DNA of 64,000 nt from contig NZ_NERV01000003.1 in assembly GCF_003063315.1 (NCBI RefSeq), forward strand, positions 620,001-684,000. The letters are read 5' to 3'. This document shows, in pieces, positions 25,174 through 33,503 of the stretch. Both the position numbers and the translations under genes were made by a program. Source of the stretch: Limnohabitans sp. T6-5 (lineage in GTDB: Bacteria; Pseudomonadota; Gammaproteobacteria; Burkholderiales; Burkholderiaceae_C). The notes beneath the pieces were generated by a model. The model did no database searches. It was not told the origin of the DNA and saw only the letters and a list, made by a program, of their open reading frames with translations. Within the stretch, counting starts at the first letter, position 1; each line of letters starts with the position of its first letter.

Positions 25174-27387
25174 ATGAATCCTGCGCTGCGTTTGCAGCGC
25201 GCTTTGCAAGGGTGGGTCGTGCTTGGCCTGCTGGGCTTTGCGCTGCTGCCTTGGTATTTTTTGCAACAAATGAGTTTGGCCGATGCCATGCCGGGCGTCT
25301 TGGCTGGGACGGGTGTCGGGGCCGAAACGGCCAGCGGCATCGTGCAGGCCCTGCAGCACGGTCGGCCCTGGTTGTGGTCAGGCTTGGTGGGCTTGTTGGT
25401 CTGCGCTCTGGCGGTGCTGCGGCCTTGGCCTGCGCGCCTGCAAGGTTGGGGCCTGCTGGCAGGCAGCCTGATCGGCCTCTTGGGCTTGCTGCTCAGTGGC
25501 TTTGCCATCGGCGCAGTCGGCTGGGCTTTTGAATCGCTCACATCACTTTGGGGCGCTTTGCCCACCGGCCAATACGGCATGGGCTGGGGCGCTGCCGTGG
25601 TGCTGCTCAGCTTGGTGGTTTTGCTGGGCGCATCGCTGGCCCGTTTGGGTGGTTTTAGGGGCGACGTGTTTGTGTCCGCTGCGGTGGTGGGCTGTACGGC
25701 GCTGCTGCTGCTGTTTGTGGTCTATCCGGTGTTGCGCTCTTTGGTGGCGGCTTGGGTGGACGATGCGGGGGGCTATGCCTGGGCGCACCTGCTGGAGCGC
25801 GTGGCCACCGAGCGGGTTTGGGGCTTGGGCTGCGTGCAGGGGGCAGGGCGCTGCGGCGTGGCCTGGAACACCTTGTGGCTGGCCACCCTCACGGCGGTGG
25901 GCACCACCCTCATGGGCACTTTGCTGGCCTTGTGGGCCGAGCGGGGGGGCACGCGCTTGTCCAAGCCGCTCAACATCTTGGCCATGTTGCCCATCATCAC
26001 GCCGCCTTTTGTGGTGGGGCTGGGCTTGATTCTGTTGTTTGGCCGTGCGGGCCTGTTCAACCAAGGCTTGGAGTGGGCCTTCGGCATTGAGCCAGGCCGC
26101 TGGTTTTATGGCGTGTTTGGCATTTGGCTGGCGCAGATGTTCGCCTTCACGCCCATTGCCTTCATGATCATGCGCGGTGTGGTGCAGGGCGTGAGCCCGA
26201 GCATGGAAGAGGCCGCACAAACCCTGCGCGCCAGCCGCATGCAAACCTTCTGGACGGTGACGTTGCCCCTGCTCAAGCCGGGGCTGGCCAACGCCTTTCT
26301 GGTGGGTTTCATCGAGAGCATGGCTGACTTTGGCAACCCCATCATTTTGGGTGGGCAGTACGCGGTGCTGTCCACGGAGATCTTTTTTGCCATCGTGGGC
26401 GCGGCGCTGGACCCGGGCATGGCCGCAGCTTTGGCGTTGGTGCTCACGGCCTTTGCGCTGGCGGTGTTTTTGGTGCAGCGCCGGGTGCTCTCGGGCAGCA
26501 GCTTCACCACCGTCTCGGGCAAGGGCGATGCGGGCGTGGCCATGGCTTTGCCGCCTGCGGTGCTGCGTGTGTGCCGCAGCGTGGCAGGACCGTGGCTCTT
26601 GTTCACCGTGGTGGTGTATCTGTTTGCGTTTGCGGGCGGCTTTGTGCAGACCTGGGGGCGTGACTTCAGCTTCACGCTGGCGCACTTCAAAACCGCGTTC
26701 GATGTGCAGCAGGGCGAGTTTGGCTGGGTGTTTGCGGGCACGGCCTGGAAGTCGCTCTTCACCACGCTCAGCCTGTCGGCCATGGCCGCGCCCATTTGTG
26801 CGGGCGTGGGCTTGCTGATCGCCTGGTTGCTGGCCCGCACCGAATTCCGGGGCAAGGCAGCGTTCGAGTTTTCTGCACTGCTGACCTTTGCCATTCCGGG
26901 CACGGTGCTGGGCGTGAGTTACATCCTGGCCTTCAACGTGCCGCCAGTGGAGCTGACGGGCACTGGGCTGGTCATCGTGTTGTGCTTTGTGTTTCGCAAT
27001 CTGCCGGTGGGTGTGCGGGCGGGCACGGCGGCCTTCAAGCAGTTGGACCGTTCGCTCGACGAAGCCTCGCAAATGCTGCGCGCCAGCACCCTGACCACGC
27101 TGCGCCGGGTGGTGTTGCCCCTGCTCAAACCCGCTTTGGTGGCAGCGCTGGTCTACAGCTTTGTGCGCTCCATGACCACGGTGTCGGCAGTGATTTTTTT
27201 GGTCACGGCGCAGTACGAGCTGGCCACGACTTACATCATTGGCCGCGTGGGCAATGGCGACTATGGCGTGGCGCTGGCTTACTGCACGGTGCTGATGGTG
27301 CTCATGTCCGTCATCACCTGGGGCATTCAAAAGCTGGTGGGTGAGCGGCAGCTGGGGCGGCGGGCTTCTGCGGTCACACCGGCTTGA
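25174..27387 (+). CDS. ferric-iron-type ABC transporter permease (two fused domains)
   Basis: 737 residues. It is a fused double permease with two BPD-transp-1 domains, each with an EAA loop: VSPSMEEAAQTLRASRMQTFWTVTLP in the first and LDRSLDEASQMLRASTLTTLRRVVLP in the second. An extra N-terminal block of about 170 residues with several hydrophobic helices makes it longer than FbpB. It starts 13 bp after the binding-protein gene. The inner-membrane channel is energised by the ATPase at 27405. Confidence 0.9.
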   Translation: MNPALRLQRALQGWVVLGLLGFALLPWYFLQQMSLADAMPGVLAGTGVGAETASGIVQALQHGRPWLWSGLVGLLVCALAVLRPWPARLQGWGLLAGSLIGLLGLLLSGFAIGAVGWAFESLTSLWGALPTGQYGMGWGAAVVLLSLVVLLGASLARLGGFRGDVFVSAAVVGCTALLLLFVVYPVLRSLVAAWVDDAGGYAWAHLLERVATERVWGLGCVQGAGRCGVAWNTLWLATLTAVGTTLMGTLLALWAERGGTRLSKPLNILAMLPIITPPFVVGLGLILLFGRAGLFNQGLEWAFGIEPGRWFYGVFGIWLAQMFAFTPIAFMIMRGVVQGVSPSMEEAAQTLRASRMQTFWTVTLPLLKPGLANAFLVGFIESMADFGNPIILGGQYAVLSTEIFFAIVGAALDPGMAAALALVLTAFALAVFLVQRRVLSGSSFTTVSGKGDAGVAMALPPAVLRVCRSVAGPWLLFTVVVYLFAFAGGFVQTWGRDFSFTLAHFKTAFDVQQGEFGWVFAGTAWKSLFTTLSLSAMAAPICAGVGLLIAWLLARTEFRGKAAFEFSALLTFAIPGTVLGVSYILAFNVPPVELTGTGLVIVLCFVFRNLPVGVRAGTAAFKQLDRSLDEASQMLRASTLTTLRRVVLPLLKPALVAALVYSFVRSMTTVSAVIFLVTAQYELATTYIIGRVGNGDYGVALAYCTVLMVLMSVITWGIQKLVGERQLGRRASAVTPA

Positions 27388-27404
27388 AACAAGGATTCAA
27401 AAGC

Positions 27405-28460
27405 ATGGGTATTCAATTCAAACAAGTCACCAAACGCTATGGCGGCGGCGCGTCGCCGCTGGTGGTGCAAGGCATCGACTTTGTCGTGCCCAAGGGCAGC
27501 TTGACCACGATCCTCGGGCCATCGGGCTGCGGCAAAACCACCACCTTGCGCATGATTGCCGGGCTGGAAGCGCCCACGGGCGGGCAGATTTTGATCGACG
27601 GTGTGGACGTGACGCACCTGGGTCCGTCCGAGCGCAATGTGAGCATGGTGTTCCAAAGCTATGCGCTGTTTCCGCACATGAACGTGATCGAAAACGTGCG
27701 CTATGGGCTGGACGTGAGCGGTGTGAACAAACACGAAGCCAACGAACGCGCCTTGAAAAGTCTGGCCAATGTGGGTCTGAAGGGCTACGAGCAGCGGCTG
27801 CCGAGCGAATTGTCGGGCGGGCAACAGCAGCGCGTGGCCCTGGCCCGTGCGCTGGTGCTGGAGCCCTCGGTTTTGCTGTTTGACGAGCCGCTGTCCAACC
27901 TGGACGCCCGGCTGCGCCGCTCCATGCGCGACGAAATCCGCCACCTGCAGCAGCGCCTGGGCTTGACGGTGGCCTATGTGACGCACGACCAAAGCGAAGC
28001 GCTGGCCGTGAGCGATCAGATCATCGTCATGGAGGCAGGCCGCATCGCGCAAGCGGGCACGCCGCAAGACCTGTACGAGCGGCCCGCATCCGCATTTGTG
28101 GCTGGGTTCATGGGCGAGGCGGTGCTGTTTGACGGCCAGTCGCTGGCCGATGGCACGGTGCAACTGGGGCCGCTGCGGCTGGTGCCACGTCATGCAGTGG
28201 CGTCGGGTGCCGTGCGTGCGGCGGTGCGGCCTGAGGCTTGGTTGGTCGGGCGTGAATTGCTGGGTAACGAGACCGTGCCCGGCAGTCTGTCGGCCAAGCT
28301 TGTGCAGTGGTCTTATCTGGGCAGCTTTGTGGAGCTGACTTTTGACACCGAACTGGGACAGGTTTTTGTCGTCTCGCCCGAGGTGGAGCGCGACTGGCGC
28401 ATCGGCCAATTGCTGGCCCTGAGCCTGCCGGGGCGTGGCGTGTCGGTGGTGGCGGTTTGA
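27405..28460 (+). CDS. ferric-iron-type ABC transporter ATP-binding protein
   Basis: 351 residues with Walker A GPSGCGKTT, signature ELSGGQQQRVALARAL, Walker B VLLFDEPLSNLD and the H-loop in AYVTHDQSEALA. A C-terminal TOBE-like domain follows (VRAAVRPEAWLV). ATG 27405 is preferred; TTG 27384 is in frame upstream. It completes the operon with the binding protein and double permease. Confidence 0.92.
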   Translation: MGIQFKQVTKRYGGGASPLVVQGIDFVVPKGSLTTILGPSGCGKTTTLRMIAGLEAPTGGQILIDGVDVTHLGPSERNVSMVFQSYALFPHMNVIENVRYGLDVSGVNKHEANERALKSLANVGLKGYEQRLPSELSGGQQQRVALARALVLEPSVLLFDEPLSNLDARLRRSMRDEIRHLQQRLGLTVAYVTHDQSEALAVSDQIIVMEAGRIAQAGTPQDLYERPASAFVAGFMGEAVLFDGQSLADGTVQLGPLRLVPRHAVASGAVRAAVRPEAWLVGRELLGNETVPGSLSAKLVQWSYLGSFVELTFDTELGQVFVVSPEVERDWRIGQLLALSLPGRGVSVVAV

Positions 28461-28479
28461 ACGACCGATTTGGCTGTTT

Positions 28480-28636
28480 TGTAGGTCGGCGGTCGAAGAC
28501 CCCGACGTTGGTGGTTTGTTCGGTCAGGCTGATGGAGGCTGAGCAGGTATACCGAAAAACGTCGGACTCTGCGAGTACCGACTTACCGGGCGGAGCCGTA
28601 TTCTTGTAGGTCGGCGGTCGAAGACCCCGACGTTGG
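28480..28636. repeat. REP-like repeat, family B: two identical 32-bp direct copies with an inverted piece between
   Basis: The segment tgtaggtcggcggtcgaaga plus ccccgacgttgg occurs at 28480-28511 and again, identical, at 28605-28636. Between them, 28559-28585 holds a related piece in the opposite sense (acgtcggactctgcgagtac, then cgactta). The 221-bp gap between the ATPase and the HAD gene contains nothing else. A related element with a longer palindrome lies at 63452-63525. Confidence 0.75.
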
Positions 28637-28681
28637 CTGCTTGAGCGATAGCGGATCAATGGCTTGAACCTTGAAAGAGAA

Positions 28682-29314
28682 ATGATGAGCAAAGACGTGG
28701 TGTTCGATTTGGGCGGTGTGGTGTTCCGCTGGCAGCCGTTGGTGCTGTTGCAAGAGCTGTTTCCCGAGCAGGTGAGCAGCGAGGACATCGCCCGTGAATG
28801 GGCGAGCCAGATTTTCGAAACCTTTCACCCAGAGGCTGATTGGGCGCTGTTTGACCTGGGCCGCATTGAGCCCGAACCGCTGGCCCAGCGCATCGCTGCG
28901 CGCACTGGATTGGCCAAATCCGATTTGCTGCGTTTGATGCACGGCATCCCGCCGCACTTGCAACCGATCCCGGGCACCGTGGACTTGATCCATGACTTGA
29001 AGTCGCAAGGCCACCGTCTGTATTTCCTGTCGAACATGCCCGCTGGCTATGCCGACCATCTGGTGCGGATGAACCCCTTTTTCAGCCAGTTTGACGAAGG
29101 CATCTTCTCGGCCTATGTGCAGCAGATCAAACCCCTGTCAGACATCTTTGCAACCGCCCAAGCGCGTTGGCCTTTGCGCGGGCAGCCGGTGTTCATCGAC
29201 GACGTGCAACACAACATCGACGCTGCCGAGCAGCACGGCTGGCAAGGCATCCGCTTTGAAACGCCTGAGCAGGTGAGAAAGGCGCTGGAGGCGCGGGGTT
29301 ATTTGCCAGTTTGA
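28682..29314 (+). CDS. HAD-superfamily hydrolase (YihX-like subfamily IA)
   Basis: About 210 residues. HAD motif I is VVFDLGGVVF, motif II is YFLSNMPAGYAD, the Lys is in QQIKPLSDIF and motif III is VFIDDVQHNIDAAEQHGWQGI. This matches the YihX-like sugar-phosphate phosphatases. In motif I the second Asp of DxD is replaced by Gly (DLGG), which is common in this subfamily. ATG 28682 or 28685 can start it, with GAAAGAGA just upstream. The substrate is unknown. Confidence 0.85.
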   Translation: MMSKDVVFDLGGVVFRWQPLVLLQELFPEQVSSEDIAREWASQIFETFHPEADWALFDLGRIEPEPLAQRIAARTGLAKSDLLRLMHGIPPHLQPIPGTVDLIHDLKSQGHRLYFLSNMPAGYADHLVRMNPFFSQFDEGIFSAYVQQIKPLSDIFATAQARWPLRGQPVFIDDVQHNIDAAEQHGWQGIRFETPEQVRKALEARGYLPV

Positions 29315-29425
29315 ACCTGCAGACGGGCGACGATAGGGCCATTTTTGCAGGTCCGTGGCTTCAGCCCCGACCAGTGGCTGTGTCTTTCAATGAACGTCGA
29401 AGCAAAAGCCCCAGCACACTGACCC

Positions 29426-30514
29426 TTAAGTTTTTGCCCCATGCGCCAAAGCCCGCGCCCGGCTGGCGGCCAGCGCCGAAGCATCCGGCGCTGATAAATC
29501 CCAGCTCTGCATGTGGCTCAGGCTGATGTCGGCCAGGGCCTCGATCCATTGCGCGTGGTTGTTCAGGCAGGGGATGTAGTTGAAGCTTTCGCCGCCCGCG
29601 TGCAAAAACGCTTCTTGCGCCTCTTGCTGGATTTCTTCCAGCGTTTCCAGGCAGTCGCAGGTAAAGCCCGGGCAGATCACGTCAACTTTTTTCACGCCTT
29701 GCTGCGCCAGTGCGATCAGCGTGGGTTCGGTGTAGGGCTCCAGCCACTTGGCTTTGCCAAAGCGCGATTGGAAAGTGAGCTTATATTGGTCTTTGGACAA
29801 GCCTAGGGCTTCGGCCAGCAGGCGGCCGGTTTTCATGCACTCGCAGTGGTAGGGGTCGCCCAGTTGCAAGGTGCGCTCAGGCACGCCGTGGAAACTCATC
29901 ACCAGCTGCTCGGCTTGGCCGTTGGCTGCCCAGTGTTCACGCACCGTCTGCGCCAGCGCGGCGATGTAGCGCGGGTCGTCGTGGTAGCGGTTGACAAAGC
30001 GCATCTCGGGGATGAGGCGGGTTTTCAGGCCCCAGAGGTAGACGGCATCAAACACGCTGGCCGTGGTGGTGCCGCTGTATTGGGGGTAGGCGGGCACGAT
30101 CAGCACGCGCTGCACGCCTTCGGCTTTGAGGGCGTCGAGCTGCGCCGGGATGGACGGCTGGCCGTAGCGCATGGCGTAGCGCACGCTGACGTGGTGGCCG
30201 CGCTCTTGCAGGGCAGTGCCCAGCGACTGGGCTTGTTGTTCGGTGAAGGCTTTCAGGGGCGAGCCCTGCTCGGTCCAGATACTGGCGTATTTGGCCGCCG
30301 ATTTGGCGGGGCGCACGCGCAAGATGATGCCGTGCAGGATCAGCCACCAGATGGGTTTGGGGATTTCCACCACGCGGCTGTCACCCAAAAATTCGGCCAG
30401 GTACTTGCGCAGGGCCGGGGCGGTGGGGGCGCTGGGGGTGCCCAAGTTGCAATACAGGATGGCCGTTTTGGCAGCCTGACCATGCTGGAAGGAGGGTTCT
30501 TGTTGAAATGCCAT
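29426..30514 (-). CDS. hemH: ferrochelatase
   Basis: 362 residues. Inserts Fe2+ into protoporphyrin IX as the last step of protohaem synthesis, membrane-associated. Landmarks are ILYCNLGTPSAPT at the N-terminus, the catalytic His segment MSFHGVPERTLQLGDPYHCECMKTG, FQSRFGKAKWLEPYT and PGFTCDCLETLEEI with the conserved Glu. The start ATG at 30514 (MAFQQEPSF) has GGGAGA 7 bp before it. It is divergent from a HAD gene whose start lies 19 bp away. The gap 29315-29425 shows only a short family-B-like piece (GTGGCTTCAGCCCCGAC). Confidence 0.93.
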   Translation of the reverse strand: MAFQQEPSFQHGQAAKTAILYCNLGTPSAPTAPALRKYLAEFLGDSRVVEIPKPIWWLILHGIILRVRPAKSAAKYASIWTEQGSPLKAFTEQQAQSLGTALQERGHHVSVRYAMRYGQPSIPAQLDALKAEGVQRVLIVPAYPQYSGTTTASVFDAVYLWGLKTRLIPEMRFVNRYHDDPRYIAALAQTVREHWAANGQAEQLVMSFHGVPERTLQLGDPYHCECMKTGRLLAEALGLSKDQYKLTFQSRFGKAKWLEPYTEPTLIALAQQGVKKVDVICPGFTCDCLETLEEIQQEAQEAFLHAGGESFNYIPCLNNHAQWIEALADISLSHMQSWDLSAPDASALAASRARALAHGAKT

Positions 30515-30533
30515 GCGGTATTCTCCCACCACC

Positions 30534-31241
30534 ATGATTGACATTTCCCGAATCAAAGCCATTACCCTCGATCTGGACGACACTTTGTGGCCCGTCTGGC
30601 CCACGATTGGCCGTGCCGAGGCCGTGTTGACCGCGTGGTTGACCGCGCATGCGCCCAGCACGGCGGCGCTGTCGGCCGATGCCGAACTCAAAAAAGCCGT
30701 GCGCGCCGAGATCAACGCCCGCCATGCCGACCGGGCGCACGATTTGTCATTTTTGCGGCTGCAGTCGATTCGAGCCTTGTTGCAGCAAGCCGGTGACCCG
30801 GTGCACCTGGCTGAGCCAGCGTTCGAGGCCTTTTTTGCCGAGCGCCAGCGGGTGGATTTGTTTGAGGACGCGCTGCCTGCCTTGGCGTTTTGGAGCCAGC
30901 GCTACCCGGTGGTGGCCCTCTCAAACGGCAACGCCGACGTGCACCGCGTGGGCATTGGCCAGCACTTTCACGCCAGCGTGAGTGCCCAGTCGCTGGGTGT
31001 GGCCAAGCCGGACTTGCGCATTTTTCTGGCCGGCGCAGAGGCCGCAGGCGTTGCGCCGCATGAGGTGCTGCACATTGGCGATGACGCGCACGCCGACTGC
31101 GTGGGCGCTTTGGCTGCTGGCATGCAGGTGGCTTGGCTCAACCGCGAAGGGCACGAGTGGACCCATGGCGACACCCGGCCGCACCTGGAGGTGCGAGACT
31201 TGCACGCGCTGTGCGCCAGTTGGCCCGAATACGCTGATTGA
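30534..31241 (+). CDS. HAD-superfamily hydrolase
   Basis: 235 residues with motif I LDLDDTLWPVWPTI, motif II VALSNGNADVHRVG, Lys in LGVAKPDLRIF and motif III LHIGDDAHADCVGAL. The fold is HAD-IA with a helical cap, as in phosphatases of the YjjG/GmhB type; the substrate is unknown. ATG 30534 has no clear Shine-Dalgarno sequence and lies only 19 bp from the divergent hemH start, so its transcript may have a very short leader. Confidence 0.85.
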   Translation: MIDISRIKAITLDLDDTLWPVWPTIGRAEAVLTAWLTAHAPSTAALSADAELKKAVRAEINARHADRAHDLSFLRLQSIRALLQQAGDPVHLAEPAFEAFFAERQRVDLFEDALPALAFWSQRYPVVALSNGNADVHRVGIGQHFHASVSAQSLGVAKPDLRIFLAGAEAAGVAPHEVLHIGDDAHADCVGALAAGMQVAWLNREGHEWTHGDTRPHLEVRDLHALCASWPEYAD

Positions 31242-31269
31242 TCCGGCCCTGCCGACGGACTTATGCCTT

Positions 31270-31346
31270 TGTGGGAGCCCACCCCGTGGGCGATGGCCTG
31301 CCGTGGTGGTATGCGTGCCATCGCCCACAGGGGTGGGCTCCTACAA
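31270..31346. repeat. REP-like palindrome, family A variant
   Basis: A long imperfect palindrome: GTGGGAGCCCACCCCGTGGG then CGATGGC on the left, and GCCATCGCCCACAGGGG then TGGGCTCCTACA on the right, with an 18-bp loop. It lies between the HAD and GST genes, the only large gap nearby. The stem could also work as a strong mRNA hairpin at the end of the HAD gene. Confidence 0.75.
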
Positions 31347-31442
31347 ATAAAGCGTTCATGCCAACATCATCAGGTTGGATCAATCGTTGGTGGCTTTAGC
31401 CCCGACATGGAAGCTGTGCTGTTTGAAAAGGAGGAGACCGAG

Positions 31443-32093
31443 ATGACATTGAAAATTTACGGCATTGGCGCATCCCGCGCCGCACGCCCCTTGTGGGCTG
31501 CGCTGGAGCTGGGGGTGCCGTTTGAGCACATCGCAATGCCTTACCAAGGCGGTGCCACGCGTACCCCCGAGTTTTTGGCCATCAACCCCAATGGTCACAT
31601 TCCGGCTGTGGTGGACGAGCGCCCCGAAGGCGCGGTCACCGTGTGGGAGAGCATGGCCTGCGCCCTGTACATCGCCCGTGTGCACGGCAAGGCTGACGGC
31701 CAAACGATCACGCCCGCCACGCCCCGCGAAGAAGCCGAGGCTCTGCGCTGGAGCTTTTGGGCTGTATCTGAGCTGGAGAGTGATGCGCTCACGGTGCTCA
31801 TGCACCGCATGGCCATGCCCGCCGATCAGCGCAAACCCGAGTTGGCCGATCGCGCGGAAAGCCGACTGAAAGTGCCCTTGGCCGTGCTGGAAAAACACCT
31901 GCAGGCCCAAAATGCCCAAGGTCAGGCTTATCTGGCCGCCAATCGCTTCACCGTGGCCGATGTGTGCGTGGCCAGTGTGGCCAGTTGGGTGCGTCCAGCC
32001 GGTGCCTTGCTGGCGCAGTACCCGGCCGTTTCCGCCTGGCTACATGCCTGTGTGGAGCGCCCCGCCCACAAGCAAGCCCGTGCACTGAAGTGA
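31443..32093 (+). CDS. glutathione S-transferase family protein
   Basis: 216 residues. The N-terminal thioredoxin-like domain starts MTLKIYGIGASRAARPLWAALELG, where Ser10 of the GASR segment sits at the catalytic position. The glutathione-binding NPNGHIPAVVDE and WESMACALYIAR follow. The C-terminal helical domain ends with LAANRFTVADVCVASVASWV, the N-capping GST motif. Substrate unknown. It may share a transcript with the nitroreductase downstream. Confidence 0.88.
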   Translation: MTLKIYGIGASRAARPLWAALELGVPFEHIAMPYQGGATRTPEFLAINPNGHIPAVVDERPEGAVTVWESMACALYIARVHGKADGQTITPATPREEAEALRWSFWAVSELESDALTVLMHRMAMPADQRKPELADRAESRLKVPLAVLEKHLQAQNAQGQAYLAANRFTVADVCVASVASWVRPAGALLAQYPAVSAWLHACVERPAHKQARALK

Positions 32094-32168
32094 AGGGCGC
32101 TGTGCGGCTGAATCGAACATGCCTTATGAAACGATGGACCTGGCACAAGCCGCAAGTTGGGATGCCAC

Positions 32169-32762
32169 ATGAGTGAAACCGAAAAACAAAGCGCCACACG
32201 GCTGGCCAGCCAGTGGATCGCTTCGCGCCAGACCGTTTTGCCCAAAAGGTTGGTGGCCCCAGGACCCAACGCGGCTGAACTTGAACAATTGTTTCAGGCC
32301 GCTGCCGCCGCGCCTGACCACGACCTCATCAACCCCTGGCGCTTCTTGATCATTCCCGAGCACAAAAGGGCCGATCTGGGCGAGCTGTTTGCTTCTGCCT
32401 TGCTGGAGCGCGATGCCAGCGCCTCCAACGATCAGCTGGCGCAGGCACGCGACAAGGCCCTGCGGGCACCTTTGCTGATGCTGCTGATCGTGGACGAAGC
32501 CAAAGGCTCTGCCGACATCGACCTGCACGAGCGCGTGCTGAGCGCGGGCTGCGCCGTGCAAAACCTCATGCTGTTGGCCCATGCCATGGGCTATGGCTCG
32601 GGCTTGACGAGTGGCAAGGCGCTCAAGGCAGATTCATTTAGAGCCGGTCTGGGGCTTGGTGCTTCAGAGCACGCCATTTGTTGCCTGAGCGTGGGCACGG
32701 TCAGCTCACGCAAACCCTTCAAGCCGCGCCCCGAGGTGCCGCAATTCACCCGCATCTGGTGA
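32169..32762 (+). CDS. nitroreductase family protein (YdjA-like)
   Basis: 197 residues of FMN-dependent nitroreductase fold. The N-terminal RQTVLPKRLVAPGPNAAELEQLFQAAAAAPDHDLINPWRF includes the residues that bind FMN phosphate and the P-W-R-F segment. The C-terminal half has SAGCAVQNLMLLAHAMGYGSGLTSG. It resembles the short YdjA/Nfn group. The true substrate is unknown. ATG 32169 is the most likely start. Confidence 0.85.
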   Translation: MSETEKQSATRLASQWIASRQTVLPKRLVAPGPNAAELEQLFQAAAAAPDHDLINPWRFLIIPEHKRADLGELFASALLERDASASNDQLAQARDKALRAPLLMLLIVDEAKGSADIDLHERVLSAGCAVQNLMLLAHAMGYGSGLTSGKALKADSFRAGLGLGASEHAICCLSVGTVSSRKPFKPRPEVPQFTRIW

Positions 32763-33013
32763 GAGGATGCGTGCGGTAGCAGGTTCCAAGCGACAGGCTT
32801 TCTTTTGTCATGTCGCTTGCACCGATTGCGCATGCAGCCGGATGCCCAGGGCCGAGGTGACTTTCAAAGGTGTTGCCTGTTGGGCAGATTTTGTGGGAGA
32901 TTGCCCTGCAAGCGAAAAGCCTGTGGTCCACAGGCGCCGCATCGCCAGCAGGGCTGGCTCCCTATCAAGGTGCAAGTTTGAAGTCACCGTGCGGACTTCA
33001 CAGGGGCGGATCT
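32763..33013. other. intergenic stretch without a recognisable gene
   Basis: No convincing coding frame on either strand. A degenerate family-A-like half (TGTGGGAGATTGCCCTGCAA at 32893-32912) and a partner (GCCAGCAGGGCTGGCTCC at 32944-32961) suggest a worn REP-like element. Confidence 0.4.
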
Positions 33014-33169
33014 TCAAAACAACTTCGCCCCCAGCTCAAAGAAGTCAAAGCCACCTGTGCGCCCGCCCAGGCAGCGGGCCAGAAAGTCTTCGGTTTTGCG
33101 GTAAACCACCATGTTGTCTTGCCAGCGCCGAATTGCGTCGCCGGGCGGCAAAAAATCGCAGATTGGCAT
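33014..33169 (-). pseudogene. possible 3' gene remnant at the left edge of the AT-rich island
   Basis: A 51-residue frame in normal high-GC codon use that ends abruptly where the AT-rich DNA begins. It reads MPICDFLPPGDAIRRW, then YRKTEDFLARCLGGRTGG, then FDFFELGAKLF. The FLA..LGGR segment recalls the C-terminal end of S9-type peptidases, but the match is short. I read it as the C-terminal remnant of a gene cut by the island. It could also be chance. Confidence 0.35.
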
Positions 33170-33311
33170 TGAACTAAGGGACGAACTTATGCGTAAAAAA
33201 TAAACTTAAGAATTTTAAAATTTGCATTTTTTACTAATTGAGTAGTGCAATTCTTGTCTCTGCGATTTATTCGCAGGGAATTCTTTTTAATTTTTTTGAA
33301 ACGGTCATCAA

Positions 33312-33503
33312 ATGAACAACGCAGTAGGCATCTCTGCCAGCCTTGCCCAAATTCCAACGAGCCTTATCGATACAAAAAGTCTTCTCGATCTTTTTGAAAA
33401 ATACAACAGCGTTACATACTACGCCGGTGGCGGTGGCGGTGGCGGTAAAGGTGCTGGGGGTCAATCAGCCAATCCACCGAACATAAGCCTCTACGCCTTG
33501 TAA
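33312..33503 (+). CDS. Gly-rich small peptide, probable RiPP precursor interrupted by an IS element
   Basis: The present frame encodes 63 residues, but only codons up to 33468 are native. The rest is read from the end of the IS4-like element. The native part is a leader-like MNNAVGISAS...SLLDLFEKYNSVTYYA followed by seven Gly, K, G, A, G, G. Removing the IS4-like element plus one TCAATCAG copy, and the IS5-like element plus one CTAG copy, restores a continuous frame to a TAA at 36262-36264. The restored protein has 69 residues and ends GQSAGSTRCCGTGTCDNMPV. Such a tail of Ser, Thr and Cys is the substrate type of a lanthipeptide dehydratase like the one encoded downstream. An AT-rich upstream region has a small hairpin CTGCGA/TCGCAG (33260-33276) before a T-run. 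Confidence 0.65.
   Translation: MNNAVGISASLAQIPTSLIDTKSLLDLFEKYNSVTYYAGGGGGGGKGAGGQSANPPNISLYAL
33461..33468 (+). repeat. left target-site duplication of the IS4-like element
   Basis: TCAATCAG directly precedes the left terminal repeat (CCAATCCACC) and recurs exactly at 34873-34880 after the right end. This gives an 8-bp duplication and fixes the insertion point inside the small peptide gene. Confidence 0.85.

Noticed and set aside
25543..27330. A 595-codon minus-strand frame opposite the double permease
   Set aside because: Low-complexity, His/Gln-rich and antisense to a clear permease.
33181..33311. Possible CRISPR-like or att site in the AT-rich flank
   Set aside because: No repeated unit or matching sequence at the other island edge was found.
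33423..33446. Tandem ggt/ggc repeat as a possible microsatellite
   Set aside because: It is in frame and encodes the Gly run of the peptide. It is treated as part of the gene rather than a separate repeat.
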